Shown here: positions 56,533-64,000 of the stretch, piece by piece
How the letters are laid out: each line of letters begins with the position of its first letter
Position numbering within the stretch: position 1 is the first letter of the stretch
NCBI GenBank assembly: GCA_021234155.1
Contig: JAJEKV010000012.1
Span: forward strand, 874,782 to 938,781
Source: Isoetes taiwanensis
Taxonomy: Eukaryota > Streptophyta > Lycopodiopsida > Isoetales > Isoetaceae
DNA length: 64,000 nt
Direction: 5' to 3'
Notes under the pieces: model-generated
What the model was told of the DNA's origin: nothing
The model's database searches: none
The model's input: the letters and a program-made list of their open reading frames with translations, nothing else
Program-made: the position numbers and the translations under genes

Positions 56533-56960
56533 TCAGATGCATGTAAAATCACTAAAATCTGATAGTAAAACTTAAGATATTAAACTCCGCATTTTGGAAA
56601 ATTTTTGTGAAATCAGTTTTCAATCCACTGTGACAAAAAATCAGCCAAATATAGAAGGTTGTTTCTCACTTCCTGTAAGCCGAAGTTTGAGAAATTAAAA
56701 TTGCAAAAGAAAGTCTCAATGTCTACTTTCAGATACATGTGAAATCACTGAAAACTGATTAGCAAAACTCAAGATATTAAACTCTGAGTTTTGGTATATT
56801 TTGTGGCATCGATTTCCATTCATTGTAACATAAAATCAGCCAATTTTGAGAGATCGTTTCTCACTCCTTGGAGCTCAAATTTCAGCAATTTAGATTTTAG
56901 AAGAAAGATGAATGTACTTAGATCAAATTAAGATCACTAAAAATAGATTAGTAAAACTCA
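56533..56960. repeat. Tandem repeat, two units of about 206 bp and a partial third
   Basis: TTTCAGATGCATGTAAAATC at 56,533 recurs as TTTCAGATACATGTGAAATC at 56,739, and the words ATATTAAACTC, AAAATCAGCCAA and GTTTCTCACT follow in both. A third, shorter start is near 56,920. There is no coding content. Confidence 0.75.
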
Positions 56961-57869
56961 AGTATCACTAAGTGTTGGTTAGTTTTTCGTTGGAAAAAAT
57001 ATAAGAATGAAGGATACAATATCATAGATGCATAATACAAGAAAGGCTTGCTCAATATTATCCCTTGGGGCTTAGGCCTTTCTTCCATAGTAGTCTTATT
57101 TCTAAAAGTCACATATTTTATCACATGATGTTTGGCCACCTATTGTCTTAAAAGAAAATCACTTTTCCACTATGAAAATAAGACATGTCTTATTCAGGTT
57201 TGGAATAGGTTTGGATAGCACTTTTAACGTAAACGGAGTCTTATTTTATTCCGAGGATTTCTCCCGCCGTAAAATAAGACATTGAATATATAACTGAAAA
57301 TAAAACGTGTTTTCATGTTTTTCCACCAGTATTTTAGTGCTGTCATATTTTATGACTACCATGCAGTGGAAAAGCAAGTTTAAATTTGTGTGTCCATTTT
57401 TAGTCCTGGAGTCATAAATGATGTCGTATATTATGGTAGTCATATTTTGCGACTATACTTCATGTCTTGGTTCACAAGGGCTTCAGTGGTCTGGACTAGC
57501 ACTTGGTCCTGTCTCTTTATTTGCCATCAACATGATAGAAGACCCCAACCTATTCTATGACAAGGCTGACCTAGAACAGCAGTACAAGACATGTTTGTAT
57601 ATGACCGATCTGGATACTTTTAGTTTTCTGCATGCCTAGCAATCAGACAATGCCATGTCACAGTGGGCAGCAGATATTAATTTCAACAACAAAATCTTGT
57701 ATTCCATATATGAACTTTGATAGTAGACTAGCATCATGGTCTTTTGTTCTAAAACTAACAAGCATCATCATCATCATATAAACCGTGAAGGTCTGCTATA
57801 CCAAATGCATATCGAGGATTCGAATGGCGTGCATCCTCGGCATAGTCCACTTTATCAAATGCATGTTGA

Positions 57870-58039
57870 GGATGCAAATCGCGCAGCAAATGCATGTTGG
57901 TGATGCAAATGGTGCCATGGCGCCATTTGCATCCTCGGCATGATTAAGAAATAAAGTAAAAAAATAGCACCTTAAGGATGCAAATGGCGCCACGGCGCCA
58001 TTTGCATCCTCAAGGTACCATTTTTTGCTTTATTTTTTA
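57870..58039. repeat. Nested palindromes, including a stem of about 46 bp
   Basis: Arms 57,944-57,990 and 57,993-58,039 pair with few mismatches and a loop of two bases, with GGATGCAAATGGCGCC at the tip. A smaller palindrome of the same word lies at 57,901-57,936, and a partial copy, GAGGATGCAAATCGCGC, at about 57,867-57,883. The hairpin ends exactly where the LINE remnant begins. Confidence 0.8.
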
Positions 58040-58040
58040 A

Positions 58041-58676
58041 GGATGATGAGGATGGGTCTTTGTGGCGGCTTGCTACTTCCCACATGCTGAGAGCAACTTT
58101 TACCGCACGCACTTGGATGTGGACAGGCAGGAGCCCTATGTCGATCTATATGATGACATACACAGTTAGATGCACAATTGGGCAAGGTCATGTTGCTTGA
58201 GATTTCAATGCGCCGCATTGTGGGCAGAGAAAGATCCCAAAATTAAGACCTCTAGCTGAGGATGTGTTGCAAATGGACCCGCTAGAGATGGTTTGGCCAA
58301 GGCGCCGGATGATGACCGAGGTGACACTCTGTGATGGGCGTACCGGCCATTGTCGGGCAAGATCTTTGACACAGTCATTTGCAATGGGTCGGGCACGCTG
58401 GCCGATCCTCCGTAAACTTCACTTGTAGGCGGGGAGAACCTGGGCGGCACTGGTGTGATGGATTACGTCTTTAGCGGGCGAGCAATGCCTACACTTGATC
58501 ACTCGGCCAGTTGTTTCCGACGGTGGGGGACGAGGAAGTAGACTCCCACCATCGGCCCCGTTTTGCGGATAGATTGGCAAAAGCAAGAGCACCCATTGCC
58601 CCAACACCCATGTACCACGGTTAAGGCGGACTATGATCATCGCGGCGGTCTATGCGAGGATGCTTGAGTAGGAGTG
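58041..58676 (+). pseudogene. LINE endonuclease domain, left part of a split LINE
   Basis: FVAACYFPHAESNFYRTHLD and DLYDDIHS (58,056-58,170), then GGTGVMDYVFSGRA around 58,445 and a VGDEEVDSHH-type block around 58,525, are parts of an APE-type endonuclease domain upstream of a LINE reverse transcriptase. Frames shift several times. The same element continues at 62,624 beyond a 3.95 kb insert. Its 5' end is missing. Confidence 0.7.
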
Positions 58677-61600
58677 AACCATCATTCAATTAAATTGGGA
58701 TTATGTCTTAATTTTGGGACCAAATTTTTACATTGCATGTTTTAGTGACATATTTAAATTCACACATTTCATGTCGAAAAGTATAAAATGTAATATCATA
58801 TTACATTTCACAATCTACCACATAATATATTCCATCGTATGTTCTATAAAATTATAATTTTCTCCACCCATTTATCCCAACAACTTCCATATTTGTTTTT
58901 GAGATGAATAGGCTTTCTTACGTGGTCCAAAATGGAACTCATCCTAGCATACATATAATAGGATCATGACATTTCCATCAAAGCTATGCAGACCATAAGC
59001 AAGTATGTGAAAAATGAGACTCATAATTTAAAAGTTGGTAAAGAGATAAGCTGCAAAAGAAATAGAAACCTCTAAATTAGTGCCATATCACAGTTCTAAA
59101 TAATACATGAACCAAAAGTCTCGGTGCCATCCTAAACATGTTTTGTATTCCTAAATTCCAATTAACCATGCCATACTAAACATGGTTTCATACTCCTAAA
59201 TAAAAATTCCAATTGCCTTGAAATAATCTAAAAGGAAAAGGACTCAAAAAATGAACTCTTTCGCCAGACAATTATTTATTTGGAATGTGTATATAAGCTT
59301 CCTGCTATCTAAATACGCAAACATGATATTTATTCTAAAAATAACAATATATTCAAGCAAGCTTATCTTGCAAAAAGTATTTAGTTTACCTTGAAAATAA
59401 ACTAAAGAAGCTTAAAACATATCCCAACAATTTGATTCACCTAAAAAAACCTAAAAAGATGGTGTTAGCTCAAAAATAATTAAGAAAAACAATTAACTGT
59501 GAAAGTGAAAATAAGCCAAAAATTGGCAAGAAAGATTGATTTAACTCGACAATACCAAAAAGTGAAAACAAGTAAAAAATGGGTTAAAAATACACGTCAT
59601 GGAATATAGTGGAAGGTCATATGCAAAAAACAACTAAACAAAAATAGCTTCCATGTTGACAACCTAGATAAGAAAAGCTTTAAAATTGAAAACTGAAATA
59701 TGCTATATTTTCAAATCTCAAAATTGAAATACCTTAAATTGATTGATGCGGCTCTGGCAGATACGGATTTGATCTTTGCTACAAATTGTGGGATTGAAGA
59801 GTTCTTCAAGAGTTCTTCCCAAGTAATCTTGTAGACCAAAGGACAAATTTGTTCTTGTTGTGGAAGACATTCTTTTACATTGGTACCGCTAGAGTTAGTT
59901 TTTGGAACATGGCTGCAATCAAAGCCCAACAACAAATCAAAGCATGTAAATAAGAGAAGTAAACGAATACAAAAATTGAAAGCTCATATTTACATTTATG
60001 CGCCGACATGCCAAAAAAAAAAACACAGGCTTATATTTTTCTTTCTTGGGATCGGATTTGCTTATGCCAGGAAGGATTAAGGTGTATATTTCAGCATGAA
60101 ACCACAGGGCCTCAAGTAGTGCTTTTCTGTATTTGCTTTACAGATTTTCTTGTGAGCGAGAAAATAGGAGAAAAAAAGAAAAGTTGAAAAGTCGTGAATT
60201 CAAATTTGATAACACCACGTCGCGTGAAATTCAAATTTATGAAAGCACGGGTTGTGCTTCTTCTTGCACATTTTTGCTCGATCCATGTATTTACTCTTTG
60301 ATTCTTTCAAAGGCTGCACAGATGTGATATTTGGATCCCTCATCAACGTGCTCCTTGGATTCGTGATTGGGTGGCATGACACGCCCACGATTTGACCAAA
60401 GACAGATGTCTATTCTGAGGGCGGCCTTTTACCAATTCGGCAAACAAAGGTTCTTTTGACATTTATTCATGTAGCGGAGCTTCCTTGGATTTGATCCAAA
60501 GTTCTCGAATCGTGAAATTCTAAATCGCCAACAAGCACCCGAATCGTGTATTAGTTAAGCATAAAACCATGTCTTCTTGTTTGTTTCCGGTGTTTTTTCC
60601 TCCATCGAAACCCGTTAAGCATCCATTCTAAAATGATTCTTCATCCAAGTTTTTATTCTTCACGTCTTCTTTCCTTCCGGATTCAAATACCTGATCTTCC
60701 CATTGTCCTTTAATATTGCTCAGTATGTACGTATTCCTTTAAAAATGTGGCCCGGATGTCACCGTGGTTGGTTGCAAAAAAATTCGAAGTGAGAATGGTC
60801 CCAAATCCTCGTAATGCTTTCGTTTACTATAGGGCAAGAAGATAAACCTCACAGAAATTTTTATGACCCAAAATCGTGATTTGAGCAAAAATCCGACCGC
60901 TTTGAGCAAATCCATATGAGCTTTGGGCTTTAGTATATCCGGGTGCAAAATGCTTCCGATATGAGCCATCCGCTTGTTGGTAAATGGGTCATCTCTCGAT
61001 TGCTTCCATGTTGTGGTTCCGGCAATGTGCGTGTCCTATTTTCGCCTTTCCAATTTCTTCCATTCCACACAATCAAGTTCAAAGATCTTCAATCTCAAAG
61101 AAGTTCGGTGTATTTTCAAATCTTTAGGCCGGTGCTTTTTGTGTATAAACGGAATGTTTTAAATCATCCAATTCTTTGCCTTAGCCTTCAAGGGATCTCG
61201 AAAACTTCTTCGTGAGACTTGATGTTTACATCTACAACCGGGCTTATTTCTCATGCAAGATGGTAGGCAATCCATAGTTTTAGATCTTTGGGTTTGCAAA
61301 TGAAGATAGGATAACCCTCTTCAAGTGTAAGAGGGAATATAAAACACGCTTAAGCGTGATTTGGAAAAAGTGAATATCATGCATCACACTTGAAGTAGAG
61401 GAATGGAATCGCAGACAGAGTTTACACTAATACATGCCAATTTGAAATACCATGTAACTAGCACCTTAGCTTCAAACTATGAGACTCAAACATCTTCTGA
61501 GATCAACATATCTTCATATCCGGGGAACTTAGTGCTCCCGCTAAGGCTCAAATAAACCCATCAAAGAAGTTTCGATCAGAGGACACTACCATAACCCGTA

Positions 61601-62623
61601 AATTTCCCAAATTTTAATTTGTATTTGAACACATGTATCCAAGTCTCTGCGGCCCACGGAATGCCACTTCCATACCTAGTTAAATCGTGTGAACTGACTT
61701 ATCCAAAGGGTAAAGATTCCCTAGCCTAAAACTCCCTGTTTGCATATATATAAGGTATTTTTATCTTCCAATTTAAATATCCTTAACTTCACCTCTACAA
61801 TATTATTATGGTGGCTAATACACGCCAATGTGATTTTACTTTGTTCCAAATGATGCTTGCTAATACACGCTTGGCATGATTTGTTTTATTTTATAGCTAG
61901 GTTTCATCTGTAATATTATATTGGCTAATACATGCTTGGCATGATTTGTTTTGTTGTATAAGGTGTTTTAGTTGTTGGAATGAATCACATGAGTTTTATG
62001 AATGCACACTTCATCAATTCGATAATACACAAGGGACTTTTTATAAGGGAACTCCACGGATGCTTGGAAAATAGTCGCAAGAAGTTTAACCGATTCAATC
62101 GGCAACTTTCAAAGACTTCCCTATCATCCTACCTTGTTTCCTTAGAAATTTCCTTAGGGCCGCTTAAAGACCCCTTTAATGCGAGAGTTGATTTTGATGT
62201 TGGTGTAATTTAAATGCTTTATATACACATTTTACAGGTCCATTGCTTTTCTAGGCTCGAAGGGCTATGGGGAGTAACTATTATGGGCAACTCTTCGTGG
62301 CATTTTTTTAAATGTCATTGTTTAATTGATATGTCCTTACATTTTGAAGGCTCTTATTGTCCACACAAAATGTACTATACTTGTCAAATACATGTTTGTT
62401 TTCATCTCAATGTACCGGGATTATAACATTATGAATTCAAGAAAATTGCAATAGTTTTTTGTATATTTCAAGATAGATATAAAAGACACAAGAGAAATGC
62501 AACTTTAACTGATTTCATAATTGCAAAAAAAAAGAGGTGGAAAACAAAAAACCCATTAGAAAACAACTATAGGTTGACGTGCTTTTTGAGTTGACATAAT
62601 CCCAATTTAATTGGATGATGGTT
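58677..62623. mobile_element. 3.95 kb element with 31 bp terminal inverted repeats, inserted in the LINE
   Basis: The left end 58,677-58,707 (AACCATCATTCAATTAAATT then GGGATTATGTC) is the reverse complement of the right end 62,593-62,623 with one mismatch. The tetranucleotide AGTG flanks both ends (58,673-58,676 and 62,624-62,627), a candidate 4 bp target duplication. The outside sequences are two parts of one LINE, which supports a real insertion. Inside is AT-rich DNA with no recognised transposase, so it is non-autonomous or of an unknown type. A repeat, TTGGCTAATACATGCTTGGC, occurs twice or more at 61,800-61,960. Confidence 0.75.
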
Positions 62624-64000
62624 AGTGCCGCAACTCCCCCACACTTCAACAGCATCGGCCCAACCAGCCCCCTTCCGAGGGTAGGGACAGATGCTTTGGG
62701 AGAGGCCGCCTCGACCATCCATGTGGGCCGCAACCACCTTCCCCGCAATCACCGGGTTCGGAGCGACTAATGTGGGAGTCAAAACGATGGCTCCGCCAAG
62801 GCCGATCTCACCATTCTCGCCAAGCAGCCGTCCGGTCAATACCGCCTCCTTCCTCAAGACCAAGAAAAGCCAGGTACCTAAGCGGAGCACCAGCAATGAT
62901 GTTTGGTCTTCTAGACCGCCAACCCTAGGGCCTTCCGGAGAAAGGTCTTGAGTAAGCCCATGTTTCACACAGAAATATTACCCCGAACAATGGGTGAGAT
63001 ATTTTGCAAAGCCTCGTGATGACCCAATGGGGAAGCCGCACCAAAGACTCGCAGCATGTGCCTATAACCGGGCCACATCAAGGGGGATGTCATAATGGCC
63101 CGCAACGCCGCTAACGGGAAGGCAAAGAGAGTTGATGGTATGCGCAGAAGCTTTCAATGGGCCGCCCCCAATGGTGCCGGGTTTCTCACAAACACTCTTC
63201 AACGGCATTGCAAGAAGGCTTCCCCGCGACCGACTACCAAGAGTTGTGCCCATATACAAAGCTGTGGGGACCCCACAGCCCCCAGCCAACTATCGCATTC
63301 ATTATGGTCGGGCTTCCGTTTTGCCAAGTTGCTTGCCGGGATTCTTGAGCCGCCATCGGACACTTTGGGCGCTCACGCAGCAAAGCTTCCGCCTCAAAGA
63401 TTCTACTATTGACCATATCTTCACTCTGAACACTCATAGAGGATAGCCGAATCAATGCCGCATCCAGATCGCTGTTTTCAGGATTTCGCAGAAAGGCTTT
63501 GACATGCTGCCTCTGATAAGTTGGGGGACGATTGAGATGCCTAGGGACCCCCGCCGACTCTGCGCAACGCTATATACGCCGCACTATACGAGGCTTGCTC
63601 CGGCCGCCTTCACACCGTCGGGGAGCCCGTTGCAGGTAGCATTGGGGTGCGCCAGTGGCTGCCTCTATCCCCGACGCCGGGCTTGTACATTGACCAGCTA
63701 GAAGAATGGCTAATGAGGCAAGGGGAGGGAGGCGCCATTGATGATGCACCACATAATCCCCGCAACCATGGCGCCGATGATGTTGACCTGCCGCATATAC
63801 CCCCCAGGACATGCAACGCCACCGATGCTTTGACACTTTCTCGCCAATTCACCGACATGAGAGTTAACTTGGCTAAGACAAGGGGTGCCGGGTCCCATCA
63901 TCTCCATCATCCCGCACCCTTTCCCTCATTCACTTACCAGGGCAGGTGTAGTAGAGGCGGCTCGGGCTTTATAAGTATTTGGGCATTGAGTTTCTAGTAC
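62624..64000 (+). pseudogene. LINE linker and reverse transcriptase, right part of the split LINE
   Basis: After a linker with WVRYFAKPRDDP near 62,990, reverse transcriptase blocks follow in shifting frames: PIYKAVGTPQPPANYR (63,245-63,300), STIDHIFTLNTH (63,402-63,437), RKAFDMLP (63,489-63,512), GLYIDQLEEWLMRQGEGG (63,683-63,736), GADDVDL (63,770-63,790) and MRVNLAKTR (63,857-63,883). The YADD box of active enzymes reads GADD here. The element is dead and runs off the window end. It is of the type common in gymnosperm and moss genomes, by memory. Confidence 0.85.

Noticed and set aside
62567-62968. 133-codon minus frame
   Set aside because: It is antisense to the LINE linker and crosses the end of the inserted TIR element, so it is a shadow frame.

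Overview
The window reads as nuclear DNA of a seed plant, most likely a gymnosperm. This is inferred from three spliced or intronless plant genes spread through long AT-rich, repeat-filled DNA with decayed retroelements and DNA transposons from many lineages. No rRNA, tRNA, CRISPR or bacterial gene was recognised, and no database search was possible.

Three genes are well supported. A two-exon B-box zinc-finger gene (7,675-8,713, minus) encodes a 315-residue clade-V type BBX protein. A perfect G-box and an evening element lie upstream, which fits light and clock control. An intronless gene (38,106-40,802, plus) encodes an 898-residue PLS-type pentatricopeptide-repeat protein, probably an organelle RNA editing or processing factor. 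A seven-exon gene (51,370-54,126, minus) encodes a 500-residue protein with five CCCH zinc fingers of the plant ZFN type, and every splice site can be read. The three genes show no sign of working together.

The rest is mostly mobile DNA. From 2.2 to 6.3 kb there are two SINE-like copies, a 0.5 kb foldback element full of heat-shock-element modules, a short GC-rich hairpin, a 180 bp MITE and a CACTA-like end. From 10.0 to 31.3 kb there is a modular repeat region: dispersed modules, a tandem array of about 1.5 kb units, and a roughly 9.2 kb insertion that splits the first unit. The insertion carries LTR-like repeats and a dead pogo-type (DDE_1) transposase. A copia-like primer-binding site follows at 31.7 kb. 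At 33.3-34.9 kb lies a decayed transposase-like gene of a poorly characterised family, and at 35.2-36.4 kb a clean solo LTR with a 5 bp target duplication.

From 43.2 to 46.7 kb, fragments of a Ty3/gypsy reverse transcriptase, a Ty1/copia RNase H interrupted by an L1-type LINE, and another LINE in reverse follow one another. From 58.0 kb to the window end a LINE (endonuclease, then reverse transcriptase) is split by a 3.95 kb element with 31 bp terminal inverted repeats. Small hairpins of several kinds recur through the window. Many repeat copies differ by short patchy replacements, so either micro-conversion or consensus errors in the assembly should be kept in mind for 13-30 kb.
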